Positions 15,878 to 24,740 of a stretch of DNA of 43,396 nucleotides are shown here, one piece after another. Under the pieces are notes generated by a model. That model did not search any database. It saw nothing but the letters and a program-made list of their open reading frames with translations, and was not told where the DNA came from. A program made the position numbers and the translations under genes. The stretch covers positions 1-43,396 of the forward strand of contig JAGWXK010000009.1 in the NCBI GenBank assembly GCA_018969905.1. The letters run 5' to 3'. The stretch is from Bdellovibrionales bacterium (GTDB taxonomy: Bacteria; Bdellovibrionota; UBA1018; CAIMNF01). The first letter of the stretch is position 1. Every line of letters begins with the position of its first letter.

Positions 15878-17263
15878 CTAAAGCTTCTTGCGGCGAACCC
15901 AGATCACGATTCCGAAAACCGAAATCAGAAGCGGAATCAGAATCACGCAAGTCCAAAAGATCACGATCGCCTGGGTCTGGGAGAGCTCAAGAGTGGAACC
16001 CTCATCCTCCTTGGCTCGGATCGAAATCATGCTCTCGTCCTCGACCGCCCAGCTGATTGCATTCAGGAAAAGGTCCACGTTTGCGCCAAACCGGGAGAAC
16101 TGGTTGCTTGGGAACTGGCCTGAGCCAAAAACCACAAGGCGGGTCTCACGGGGTGACTTGGAGTCCTTTTTCTTCCCGTTGACCTGAATTGCTGAAACCA
16201 AAGGTCCTGCGGGATCGATTGGATCTTTTTTGGCTGAGCCTTTGGAGAGTGCGGAGAAATCGGTTTCGCCGAATGCATTCGGAGTGGTTTTGGCAACCCA
16301 GTTTGTTTTGAGTCCCTCAGGAGCCGGGTTTACGAGTTCAAGCGGTCTTGAAAACGGAAAGTAGCACTGGCCCTGAAAGTCTTTTCCGAGAGCCGTATCC
16401 TTGTTGAAGGTCGCCATGATCGGAACCGTGGCATCCACGCCGACCATTTTGGAAACCGGATCAACGATCAGAGCTGATTTTGTGATGACTCCGTAGCTCT
16501 CCAGAATCGCCTTCAGTTCCTTGTTCTGATCCTGACCGTTCAAGGTGGCATCCAGTCCCACCACCATTCGACCCCCCTCCTGGAGGTAGGTCTCAAGCAT
16601 CTTCACTTCGGCCGGGAACAGGGCCTTATTTGCACCCATCATCACCAGGGCCGCACACTCTGCGGGGATTTTAGCTTCCTGGGAGAGAGTCAGCTCCTTG
16701 ATCAGGTAGGATTGATCCTCAAGGCCTTTTTTTGCAACCGAGTAGCCATTTGCAGAGTTGTCCGAAAGGGACGATTCGCCGTGTCCGATCACAGAACAAA
16801 TCGTGGGTTTTCCGTCCTTGGTGAGACGAATGAGCTCATTTGTGACTTTTTCTTCGGTGATTTCTTCCACCTTCGCGGTCTTTCCCTGATAGCTGAGAAT
16901 CAGGGTGTCCATCTTCTTGATTCCGGCAGCTTTCGCGCGCGTCGGTTCCTTGTTCGGGTCTACCGTCTGGTACTTGAAAAGATTTGAAGCCTTTTTGTAG
17001 TTCTCAAAGATCGGGCGGAACTTTTCGCGTGATCCGAAATCACCATAAAGAGTGGCTTCGACCGGCTCCTTAAGTCCCTTCATCACCTTCACGGTCTGGT
17101 CCGAAAAGGTATGGATCTTGTTTTTGGTAAGATCCAGGCGCTTCGGGTATTGCTTTCCCAGAAAATTGATCAGACCGATGATCGATACCACCACTACTGT
17201 GATGAATACGGAGTTGACTCCGAACGAAAGCTTGCGACTTTTTTGCTCTTGATTTGCGTTCAT
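15878..17263 (-). CDS. GldG-like ABC transporter accessory subunit
   Basis: This 461-residue protein has a transmembrane helix near the N-terminus (VNSVFITVVVVSIIGLINFL) and a large extracytoplasmic region that begins with the family's YPKRLDLTKNKIHTFSDQTVKVMKGLKEPV. A C-terminal helix (IVIFWTCVILIPLLISVFGIVIWVRRKKL) closes the protein. This is the layout of GldG-type 'ABC-type uncharacterized transport' subunits. I chose ATG 17263, which has GGAGAT 6 nt upstream; the longer frame to 17326 overlaps the permease gene. It works with the ABC-2 permease and ATPase encoded just upstream. The substrate is unknown; GldG functions in gliding in Bacteroidota, but gliding should not be inferred here. 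Confidence 0.8.
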   Translation of the reverse strand: MNANQEQKSRKLSFGVNSVFITVVVVSIIGLINFLGKQYPKRLDLTKNKIHTFSDQTVKVMKGLKEPVEATLYGDFGSREKFRPIFENYKKASNLFKYQTVDPNKEPTRAKAAGIKKMDTLILSYQGKTAKVEEITEEKVTNELIRLTKDGKPTICSVIGHGESSLSDNSANGYSVAKKGLEDQSYLIKELTLSQEAKIPAECAALVMMGANKALFPAEVKMLETYLQEGGRMVVGLDATLNGQDQNKELKAILESYGVITKSALIVDPVSKMVGVDATVPIMATFNKDTALGKDFQGQCYFPFSRPLELVNPAPEGLKTNWVAKTTPNAFGETDFSALSKGSAKKDPIDPAGPLVSAIQVNGKKKDSKSPRETRLVVFGSGQFPSNQFSRFGANVDLFLNAISWAVEDESMISIRAKEDEGSTLELSQTQAIVIFWTCVILIPLLISVFGIVIWVRRKKL

Positions 17264-17267
17264 GTTT

Positions 17268-18044
17268 TTATCTCCAACGATATGAGTCGAGGACCCGGTG
17301 GGTGAAGAAAAGGCCGATTCCGACAAATGACAGATAGAAAATCACATCGGTCGAATCGATGATGCCCTGACTGAAATTGTTGTAGTGCTGAATGAGGGAG
17401 AGGTAGTCGAGGAAGTCACTCCACACCGGACCAGCGGACTGAGATGCCCAATTGATCAGCCAGAAGAAGAGACCCGCAGCAAAGGTGAGGGCCCCCGCCA
17501 CAATCTGATTTTCAGTCATGGCCGAGAACAGCACTCCGGTCGCAACATAGCAGCTGGTCAGAAGCAATGTGCCCAGATTGCTGGATAGCATGGCACCCGC
17601 ATCAGGATTTCCGAACAGGATCAGTACGATCGGATAGAACGAGGTCAATGCAAGCATCGTAAACACCAGCAGCAGAGCGGAGAGGAACTTCCCGAGAATG
17701 ATCTCGGAGAGCCGCATGGGGGAAGTCATCAGGAGTTGTAGTGTCTGAAGCTTTCGTTCCTCCGCAAACAATCGCATGGTGATGAATGGAACCAGAAACA
17801 GGAAGATCACATTCATATTTCCATACAGAGGGCGGATGATCCCTTCGGTTAGGCTTGCGCCTTTGCCCATGCCGAATTGCTTGTATTGGATGTTTTGTGC
17901 CACAAAGTGCTGAAGGTTGAAAAAGAACATCCAGCCCATGATGACAAGAAACCCTGCGATCACGATGTATGCGATGGGAGAGGTGAAATAGCTCCGGAAG
18001 TCCCGGAAAGCCACGGCCCACATTTTCTTGAAACTGAATTTCAT
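17268..18044 (-). CDS. ABC-2 type permease (GldF-like)
   Basis: This 258-residue polytopic membrane protein has about six helices. It starts with AVAFRDFRSYFTSPIAYIVIAGFLVIMGWMFF and has the typical ERKLQTLQLLMTSPMRLSEIILGKF loop of ABC-2 permeases. It overlaps the ATPase gene by 4 nt and precedes the GldG-like gene by 4 nt, so the three form one export or membrane-remodelling ABC complex. Confidence 0.88.
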   Translation of the reverse strand: MKFSFKKMWAVAFRDFRSYFTSPIAYIVIAGFLVIMGWMFFFNLQHFVAQNIQYKQFGMGKGASLTEGIIRPLYGNMNVIFLFLVPFITMRLFAEERKLQTLQLLMTSPMRLSEIILGKFLSALLLVFTMLALTSFYPIVLILFGNPDAGAMLSSNLGTLLLTSCYVATGVLFSAMTENQIVAGALTFAAGLFFWLINWASQSAGPVWSDFLDYLSLIQHYNNFSQGIIDSTDVIFYLSFVGIGLFFTHRVLDSYRWR

Positions 18045-18970
18045 ACGCTTTTCTCCTGGGTGGTGAGTTGCAAAAAGACTTCTTCAAGACTGAGTTTTTC
18101 GGCTGCGAATTCAAGCACACCCATTTTCTCCGCGACTGCGACTTCGACAATCCGGTCGCGAAGCTCGCCCTGTTCGGGTTGGATTTCAATGAGAAGCTTG
18201 CCGCCTTCGGGGCTCACGGATTTCACCCCGCTTACCGACTGAAGAGCTGAAATCCCCTTTTCGGAAGGAGTCTTCACGCTCATGGTGTACAGCAGACCTT
18301 GCCGCATGCGGGTGGTGAGTCGCTCGATGGTGTCCTGGGCCACGATCTGTCCCTTGTTGATGACGATGATTCGCTGACAAGTGGCGGTCACTTCCGGAAG
18401 AATATGCGAGCTCAGAATCACGGTATGCTGACCTGCGAGACTCTTGATCAGTTCGCGGATCTCGATGATCTGAACCGGGTCAAGGCCTACGGTCGGCTCA
18501 TCGAGGATCAAAACCTTCGGATCATGGACAAGGGCTTGCGCCAGGCCGACCCGCTGGCGGTACCCCTTGGAGAGATTGCCGATGATGCGGTTTCTTACCT
18601 GGGTGAGACCTGTCCGCTGTATTGCGGAGTCAACCGCTCCCTTGAGCTTCGTTTTTGGAACGTCATGAATCCGAGCTGCGAATTTCAGGTAATCTTCGAC
18701 CACCATTTCAAGATAAACGGGTGGATTTTCAGGCAGGTAGCCCACACTCCTTTTTACGTCAAGCGGGGACTCAAACACATCAAAGCCATTTACTTTGACG
18801 GAGCCCGCGCTTGCCGGCATGAAACCAGTCAGGATTTTCATGGTGGTGGATTTTCCAGCGCCGTTTGGCCCTAAGAATCCCACAACCTCCCCTGAGTTCA
18901 CGGTAAAGCTCAAATTGGATACGGCGGTTCTGGGGCCGTAGAATTTGGTGAGACCGGATACGTCGATCAT
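18041..18970 (-). CDS. ABC transporter ATP-binding protein (GldA/CcmA-like)
   Basis: This is a 309-residue ABC ATPase. Walker A is GPNGAGKST (residues 34-42), the signature is LSKGYRQRVGLAQAL, Walker B is KVLILDEP, and the H-loop lies in VILSSHILPEV. A C-terminal extension of about 90 residues follows the core, as usual in DrrA/CcmA-type exporters. A strong AGGAGG lies 8 nt before the ATG. It is the first gene of the operon that runs through metG to 11547 and powers the ABC-2 permease encoded next. Confidence 0.93.
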   Translation of the reverse strand: MIDVSGLTKFYGPRTAVSNLSFTVNSGEVVGFLGPNGAGKSTTMKILTGFMPASAGSVKVNGFDVFESPLDVKRSVGYLPENPPVYLEMVVEDYLKFAARIHDVPKTKLKGAVDSAIQRTGLTQVRNRIIGNLSKGYRQRVGLAQALVHDPKVLILDEPTVGLDPVQIIEIRELIKSLAGQHTVILSSHILPEVTATCQRIIVINKGQIVAQDTIERLTTRMRQGLLYTMSVKTPSEKGISALQSVSGVKSVSPEGGKLLIEIQPEQGELRDRIVEVAVAEKMGVLEFAAEKLSLEEVFLQLTTQEKSV

Positions 18971-19095
18971 GGTCGGATTCCTCCTGTGGATTTTTTATGG
19001 ACATAAGAATGATCTCGTTCCGGAAATTGTCAAGATCCTTGCGATTGAAGATCTTTCATGTCACGTTTACGCGAGTAAAAAGAAGGGGTAGGTCT

Positions 19096-20811
19096 ATGAA
19101 ACTGAAATTCGTTTTTTTGGCGACTGCTTTCATCGGTCTTTCGGCTGGGGCCGTTTCAAAGCCGACAGGGTTTTTTTCCCCCAAGGCAGGGGAGGCGTAC
19201 CGCAAGCTTCCGGATTCAAAAAAGGCGGGCATTCTTTACCTCACCATGCTCGGAAATCCGAAGGTTCTGGTTCCTCTTCTTGCGGATGACGTTCCCTCGC
19301 GGAATACGGTGGATTATCTCTTCGCCCAGTTGATGAGGAAGGATTCGGAAACGGGTGAGTATTTTCCGATGATCGCCGAAAAAGTGGAAGTTTCAAAAGA
19401 CAAGAAGTCCTATTCTTTCACGCTCCGCAAAGAGGGGCTTTGGGAGGATGGCTCTCCGATCACTAGCGAGGATGCGGAGTTCACTTTTAACACCATGATG
19501 AATCCCAAAGTTGAAGCGGCTTCCCTTAGGTCCTATTTCGAGGGAATGAAGTTTGAGAGGTTGGATACTCAGAGCTTCCGCTTCACCGTTGAGAAACCCA
19601 ATGTGAATACTCTTGCCTCCATCCTCGATGATTTTTTGATCGTTCAGAAAAAGCAGTTTGGTTCTGTTCCCGACTTCAACAAGGCCAAAGGGGTCATGGA
19701 GCCCGTGACCAGCGGACCGTATAGGCTTAAGGCATTTGCGCGGGATCAAAAGATCGAGCTTGAGCTGAAAAAAGACTGGTGGGGTTTCAAAATTCCTGAA
19801 CTCAAGAACATGTTCAATTTCGAAACCGTCGTGATCCGGATCATTTCGGATCCGGCTTTGGCCTACGAAAAATTCCTGAAGGGAGACATCGATATTATCG
19901 AGATGAATGCTGAGACCTTTGGGAACAAGGTGAAGGGAGTGGATCGCGAGCGTTTTGGCTCGGGCGCTGATTCCAAGCAGTCCGTTTGGGCGAAACATTT
20001 CATGACCGATGCTCCGGCCCCGTGGACCTACATCGGCTGGAACCAGAAGCGCCCGGTGTTCCAGAGCAAAAGGACAAGGCAGGCTCTTGCCCATCTCATT
20101 CCTTATGAAGAAATCATGACCAAGGTCTATCACGGCGAAGGGATTCGTGCGGTATCTCCCTTTGGCTCACGCACTCCGAACGCGGCACCCGATCAGGCCG
20201 CAAAGGCATTTCCGTTTGATCTGAAGAAAGCCCTGCAGATGTTGAAAGAGGACGGGTGGGCGGATTTGGATCAGTCGGGTCAGCTTTCAAAGATGATCGA
20301 TGGAAAAAAAGTAAAGTTCGAGTTTTCCATTCAATACAACTCTGAAAACCCGATGCGTTCGAAAATCGCGCAAATGGTCAAAGAACAATTCCGCAAGGCC
20401 GGAATCACTGTGAATGTCCAGGCACTCGAGTTCAACGCGCTTCTTTCGAGGATCGACAATCGTGACTTTGATGCGATTGTTCTTGGCTGGGGAAAGGGAA
20501 TGCTTCATTCGGATTCAAAGCAGATCTGGCACTCAAAGTCCGCTGAAAACAAAGGGTCGAATTATGTCTCTTATTCAAATCCGGAAGTGGATCGTTTGAT
20601 CGAGCAGGCATCTTCTGAGTTGGATGGCGCAAAACACTTCAAGCTCAATCAAAAGATCGGAAGCCTGATTTACGATGATCAGCCCTACGCGTTCATTGCG
20701 GAGGTTCCAGGGTTCATGGCAGGTCTTCAGCGCGATAAGATCAAGGCAAAAAAGTGGGTCATGAAGTACGATGATACGGCACCCACCTGGATTTACTCAC
20801 ACGAACCCTGA
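19096..20811 (+). CDS. Periplasmic peptide-binding protein of an ABC importer (SBP_bac_5 family)
   Basis: This 571-residue exported protein has a signal peptide (MKLKFVFLATAFIGLSAGAVS) followed by a complete family 5 solute-binding domain. Family features include GLWEDGSPITSEDAEFTFNTMM, TSGPYRLKAF and the C-terminal half with YSNPEVDRLIEQASSE. It captures peptides, or another family 5 ligand, in the periplasm and delivers them to the permeases encoded 9 nt downstream. I chose ATG 19096 because it starts the signal peptide and follows a purine-rich AAGGGGTAGG; the frame is open back to 18997. It is transcribed away from the ABC-2 operon. Confidence 0.92.
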   Translation: MKLKFVFLATAFIGLSAGAVSKPTGFFSPKAGEAYRKLPDSKKAGILYLTMLGNPKVLVPLLADDVPSRNTVDYLFAQLMRKDSETGEYFPMIAEKVEVSKDKKSYSFTLRKEGLWEDGSPITSEDAEFTFNTMMNPKVEAASLRSYFEGMKFERLDTQSFRFTVEKPNVNTLASILDDFLIVQKKQFGSVPDFNKAKGVMEPVTSGPYRLKAFARDQKIELELKKDWWGFKIPELKNMFNFETVVIRIISDPALAYEKFLKGDIDIIEMNAETFGNKVKGVDRERFGSGADSKQSVWAKHFMTDAPAPWTYIGWNQKRPVFQSKRTRQALAHLIPYEEIMTKVYHGEGIRAVSPFGSRTPNAAPDQAAKAFPFDLKKALQMLKEDGWADLDQSGQLSKMIDGKKVKFEFSIQYNSENPMRSKIAQMVKEQFRKAGITVNVQALEFNALLSRIDNRDFDAIVLGWGKGMLHSDSKQIWHSKSAENKGSNYVSYSNPEVDRLIEQASSELDGAKHFKLNQKIGSLIYDDQPYAFIAEVPGFMAGLQRDKIKAKKWVMKYDDTAPTWIYSHEP

Positions 20812-20820
20812 GGAACTCCC

Positions 20821-21855
20821 ATGACCCGGTACCTGCTCCGACGGCTGTTCACCATGATTCCGATGTTCTTCCTCATGACGGCGGTCTATTTCTGGGTTCA
20901 GAACTCTCTGCCCGGAGGACCGGTGCAGGAGGCCCTTGCCCGAATTCAGTTCGGAGGGGGTGAGGGAGGCGGAAGGACGATGTCGGTCGATGACATTGCA
21001 AAACTTCGGGCTGAACTCGAAGTCCAATATGGTCTCGATAAGCCGGTTCCGGTGCGGTATTGGAATTGGCTCAAGAAGGTTACGGTTCTTGATTTCGGAG
21101 ATTCGACGGCAACACGCGAGCCTGCGATGAAGACCATTCTGGAGCGGGTGCCGGTTTCGCTTGGTTTCGGGATTCCGGGATTTTTCCTCACCTATGTCGT
21201 GTGCATTTTTTTAGGGCTGTTCAAAGGGCTTCGGGATGGCACCAAGTTCGATACCGGCAGCTCTGTAATTTTATTCATTGCCTACAGCATTCCCGCTCTG
21301 GTCGTTTCGGTGGTGCTCCTAATGGTGTTTTGCACCGACCGTTTTTTGCCGGGGGGGGCGCTCTTTCCGCTGGGTGGGGCGCGCAGTGATCAATGGGATA
21401 CTTTTTCCTTTGCCGAGAAATGCCTCGATTATGCCAAGCACATGTTCCTGCCGGTGGCCTCCTCGCTTCTTGGGGGCTTTACGTTTCTGACGCTGCTCAT
21501 GAAGAACTCGCTTTTGGATGTTTTGAACAGTGACTTCATTCGCACCGCCCGCGCAAAGGGGCTGAGTGAAACCCGGGTGATTCTGAAGCATGCACTTAGA
21601 AACGCGATCCTTCCCCTTATGGTGGGGCTTGGCGGGTTTCTCTCGGCCTTTGTAGCGGGGTCAATCGTGATCGAATCCGTGTTCGGACTCCCCGGAATGG
21701 GGAAGCTCATGATTGAAGCGCTCAATTCACGTGACTACAATGTCTTGATGGGGGTTGCGGTGATTCAATCGGGCGTGGTCATGTTTGGCCAGCTCTTGAG
21801 CGACATGGCCTATGTGCTGGTGGATCCGAGAATCGATTTCGGGGGGAAGGGCTGA
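20821..21855 (+). CDS. Peptide-type ABC transporter permease (DppB/OppB-like)
   Basis: This 344-residue membrane protein starts MTRYLLRRLFTMIPMFFLMTAVYFWVQNSLPGGP. It has the coupling loop TARAKGLSETRVILKHALRNAILPLM and the usual C-terminal DMAYVLVDPRIDFG. It is longer than the DppB-like protein at 4673-5599 because of extra residues near 45 and 175-190. With the next gene it makes the channel used by the binding protein at 19096-20811. Confidence 0.92.
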   Translation: MTRYLLRRLFTMIPMFFLMTAVYFWVQNSLPGGPVQEALARIQFGGGEGGGRTMSVDDIAKLRAELEVQYGLDKPVPVRYWNWLKKVTVLDFGDSTATREPAMKTILERVPVSLGFGIPGFFLTYVVCIFLGLFKGLRDGTKFDTGSSVILFIAYSIPALVVSVVLLMVFCTDRFLPGGALFPLGGARSDQWDTFSFAEKCLDYAKHMFLPVASSLLGGFTFLTLLMKNSLLDVLNSDFIRTARAKGLSETRVILKHALRNAILPLMVGLGGFLSAFVAGSIVIESVFGLPGMGKLMIEALNSRDYNVLMGVAVIQSGVVMFGQLLSDMAYVLVDPRIDFGGKG

Positions 21856-21856
21856 G

Positions 21857-22900
21857 ATGAAGCTTTTCTCCCACCAAAGTTTGTTGGCCGGGCTTTCTCC
21901 GCTAACGCGCAGGCGTTGGAAATCATTTTTCGGGCAAAAGCGCGCGATCTTCGGGCTTGTGGGATTCCTGTTTGTGTTTTTCTTTTCAATGACCGCGGAG
22001 CTTTGGTCCAACAGCAAGCCGCTCCTGCTCAAGCGGGAAGGCGTTTGGTACGCGCCCGCGATCCGGAACTACACTGCGGCTACTTTTGGAATCACCGATA
22101 GCTTTGTTGTCGATTACCGCGAGCTCGTGAAGACGGAGAGTGAATCCGGGAAAGTGACGTTTGCGCTTTTCCCTTTGAACCCCTGGGATCCTTTCGAGCA
22201 GACATCCGATGTGATGACGGGGCCAACAAAGCAGCATTGGCTGGGAACGGATTCGCTCGGTCGGGATGTGGCTGCGCGCCTGATTTACGGGCTCAGGGTC
22301 TCGCTCTCCTACGGGGTGCTTTTCTGGCTTGCCTGTTTTTTCATTGGAATCATCGTCGGATGCGTTCAGGGATATTTTGCAGGTTCCCTCGATTTCTTCA
22401 CCGAACGGGTGAAGGAATTGATTGAAATTCTGCCCTTTTTGTCGGTGGTGATTCTGATCAACGGTCTCATGAAATCCGACTCCTTTTGGGTCACCCTGAT
22501 GGTGGTCGTGCTCCTTTCGTGGGTGGGGATCGCATCTCAGCTCAGGGCCCAGGTGCTGTCGATCCGGAATCGGGAGTTTTGCGAGGCGGCTCGCGCGGCA
22601 GGGGCCCGGAACGGGCGCATCATCTTTACTCATGTTCTTCCAAATGCGCTGACCCCAATTCTTACGCTTACTCCCTTTTCGATCTCAGGCGGGATCACCA
22701 CCCTTGCGGTGCTTGATTATCTTGGCTTTGGACTTGCGCCTCCCACGCCGTCGCTTGGAGAGCTGCTCTCGCAGGGACGCGCCTACATTCAAAATGCCCC
22801 TTGGCTACTCATCGCGCCCACGGTTTCGCTTTCGTGGCTACTCATCTCGATCAACCTGGTGGGCGAAGCGCTCAGGCAGGCCTTTGATCCGAGGAAGTGA
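21857..22900 (+). CDS. Peptide-type ABC transporter permease (OppC-like, long N-terminus)
   Basis: This 347-residue membrane protein has GTDSLGRDVAARLIYGLRVS and the coupling loop EAARAAGARNGRIIFTHVLPNALTPILT. A periplasmic insertion of about 80 residues lies between the first helix and the core, as in YejE-like permeases. The ATG at 21857 lies one base after the upstream stop and follows a GGGGGGAAGGG stretch. The combination of a family 5 binding protein and long OppC resembles Yej-type microcin/peptide importers, but no ATPase gene follows. Confidence 0.9.
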   Translation: MKLFSHQSLLAGLSPLTRRRWKSFFGQKRAIFGLVGFLFVFFFSMTAELWSNSKPLLLKREGVWYAPAIRNYTAATFGITDSFVVDYRELVKTESESGKVTFALFPLNPWDPFEQTSDVMTGPTKQHWLGTDSLGRDVAARLIYGLRVSLSYGVLFWLACFFIGIIVGCVQGYFAGSLDFFTERVKELIEILPFLSVVILINGLMKSDSFWVTLMVVVLLSWVGIASQLRAQVLSIRNREFCEAARAAGARNGRIIFTHVLPNALTPILTLTPFSISGGITTLAVLDYLGFGLAPPTPSLGELLSQGRAYIQNAPWLLIAPTVSLSWLLISINLVGEALRQAFDPRK

Positions 22901-22956
22901 TTCCATTGCCATACAACGGGTTCTCGTGTAATCCCGTGACAGGTTTAGGGAGTTTT

Positions 22957-23910
22957 ATGGGATTCACGAGGTTTCTTTTCTCATTATTTTTGCTGTTTTT
23001 TTCAGCGCACCCCGCGGTCGCGCTTCAATCCGACGAAGGCAAAATCTCGGTTGTCATCGATCAGGCAGTGCCTCGTGCCGGAGCCAGGGTGGGTGTCGGT
23101 TCACCCCTGACCTTGCGCTTGCCGGGATTTCAGTCCGCACACTCAGGGCTATTTCTTGGGCAGATGATCAAGGTGGATGGAAAGCTGGACCAGATGATCC
23201 TGTTGGATTCGGAGCTGCAAAAGGTCCTATTCGTCGATCGCGGAAAGGTGGACCTCAACAGGAATTCCCTTCAAAAAATTCTAAGGCCCTATCCACAAAT
23301 CGATGGTACCTGCACCGGATATGCCCTTCATCATTTGTTTGCCCAGATCGGGACTACGGGGGTGGCCGGAAATGCACAGCTTGCGGCAACGTTTTCTACC
23401 GAATTCGGACGCACCCAGTTTCTGGTTCGGGCGATCAACGACTACTACCTTGCTACCCGACGGCGAAATTCGATTCTTGGAATCATGAAAGGATATGGAA
23501 AGGAGTTCGGACTCCGTTGCCAGAAGAAGATTTTCGACGATGCCGTATCGGCCATCCGTCATGTACAGGAAAAAACATCGCGTGGAATCCCCATTTTGAT
23601 TTCATTCTTCATCGGGCCCAATATGGTGGATTCACCCTATTCGCTTCAGAATTTTTCGGATGATTTTAACGCAAATGACCCCCGTCAGTTTCTGGACGGC
23701 CGCCTCTGGATTCCCAGGAAAATAGGTGAAAGAGAGAGTGGTGGGCACAGTGTGGTTGCGGTGGGATCCTTTGAATCCGGTGGTAGAAGCCAGTTCCTGA
23801 TGCTTGACTCGGACTGGTCGGAACCCCGCGTCTGGGATGCAAGTGGCTATCTCGGGGGCAAGGTTGACTTGAAAAATCTTGAGTTTTATTCCTGCGATGG
23901 AGCAGAATGA
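22957..23910 (+). CDS. Exported papain-fold (C39-like) cysteine peptidase candidate
   Basis: This 317-residue protein has a signal peptide (MGFTRFLFSLFLLFFSAHPAVALQ), and a GGGAG sits 5 nt before ATG 22957. A possible catalytic set is visible: C119 in DGTCTGYALHHLF, H264 in GGHSVVAVGSF and D284 or D286 in LMLDSDWSEPRVWD. The order Cys-His-Asp and the pattern 'GGHSVVAVG...D' followed by a tryptophan-rich turn are those of C39-like and related papain-fold peptidases. Substrate is unknown, and the location should be periplasm or outside. The stop overlaps the ceramidase-like gene by 4 nt, so the two are translated together. Confidence 0.6.
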   Translation: MGFTRFLFSLFLLFFSAHPAVALQSDEGKISVVIDQAVPRAGARVGVGSPLTLRLPGFQSAHSGLFLGQMIKVDGKLDQMILLDSELQKVLFVDRGKVDLNRNSLQKILRPYPQIDGTCTGYALHHLFAQIGTTGVAGNAQLAATFSTEFGRTQFLVRAINDYYLATRRRNSILGIMKGYGKEFGLRCQKKIFDDAVSAIRHVQEKTSRGIPILISFFIGPNMVDSPYSLQNFSDDFNANDPRQFLDGRLWIPRKIGERESGGHSVVAVGSFESGGRSQFLMLDSDWSEPRVWDASGYLGGKVDLKNLEFYSCDGAE

Positions 23911-24629
23911 ACTCCATGACATCAATCACGGAATTCGGTCCCGGCTGTCCTTGGTATGAGGATTTTGAAAAATTTGGAGCACCCAACGTAAAGTGGTGCG
24001 AGCAACGGATCTGCGCGCTCCTCAATGAGCCCTCCAACGCGTGGTCGAATGTCGCCTTTCTCTTGGTTGCAGTGTTGGTTTTCAAGCTTGCACTTGATCT
24101 GAAAAAATCCGGAAAATCGATGCGCTCAGCACTTTTGTTTTCCGGTGTGATCTGGGTCATGGGGGCGTTCTCATTTGTGTTTCATGCCACCAATAATTTT
24201 TTTACGCAGATCTTTGACTTCATCGGCATGTATCTCTTCGTGTTCCTGATCTTGGTGATGAATCTCGTGCGCCTGGGGTTCATTCAAAAAATGCTGTTGC
24301 TGTGGCATCTCGCGTTTGTCGGCTTGGGGACCGGGGCGTTGTTCTGGATGCGTAGCGCGGGTTTGCCATACCAGTTCATAATTGTGGGTGGGGCGCTCCT
24401 GATTATCGTGACCGAGATTCTGGCAAAACGCCGCGAAAAGCAGGCCATGGGGCGGGACTTTTATCTGGCGATCACTTTTTTTCTGGCCGGTGCCGCTTGT
24501 TCAGCCCTCGATGTGAGTCGGACCTTTTGCATCCCCGAGAGCATCATTCAGGGTCATGCTGCGTGGCACCTCCTTTCCGCGCTCGGAGCCTACTTTACGG
24601 CCCGTCACTACGTGGCTCGGACCACCTGA
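23907..24629 (+). CDS. Ceramidase-like integral membrane hydrolase (CREST superfamily)
   Basis: This 240-residue protein has about seven transmembrane helices. It carries the conserved set of alkaline-ceramidase-type proteins: WCEQRICALLNEPSNAWSNVAFLL near the N-terminus, SFVFHATNN, DFIGMYLF, and a C-terminal GHAAWHLLSALGAY. The His/Asp/Ser residues in these segments form the zinc site in eukaryotic alkaline ceramidases. A lipid amide hydrolase in the inner membrane is therefore plausible. The substrate may be a sphingolipid or another N-acylated lipid. It is coupled to the C39-like gene by ATGA. Confidence 0.75.
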   Translation: MNSMTSITEFGPGCPWYEDFEKFGAPNVKWCEQRICALLNEPSNAWSNVAFLLVAVLVFKLALDLKKSGKSMRSALLFSGVIWVMGAFSFVFHATNNFFTQIFDFIGMYLFVFLILVMNLVRLGFIQKMLLLWHLAFVGLGTGALFWMRSAGLPYQFIIVGGALLIIVTEILAKRREKQAMGRDFYLAITFFLAGAACSALDVSRTFCIPESIIQGHAAWHLLSALGAYFTARHYVARTT

Positions 24630-24711
24630 GCGGAACACGGCTGCCCGGCAAAAATTTCCGGATTCACACGGGATGAGTCGTGTCTTGTGTCAAATTTAAA
24701 CCATTCCGTTT

Positions 24712-24732
24712 GTGTAAAAAATCAGTTTACAC
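24712..24732. promoter_or_regulatory. Perfect 7-bp inverted repeat upstream of an exported-protein gene
   Basis: GTGTAAA (24712-24718) and TTTACAC (24726-24732) are separated by 7 nt and end 8 nt before the ATG at 24741, so the right arm is next to the ribosome binding site GAGGG. It could be a repressor operator or an RNA hairpin that affects initiation. I found no clear -10/-35 pair in the gap. Confidence 0.35.
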
Positions 24733-24740
24733 TTTGAGGG

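Noticed and set aside
15878-18970. Gld-type proteins as evidence for gliding motility
   Set aside because: Homologues of this ABC set occur widely outside gliding bacteria, and no other gld or spr genes are in the window.
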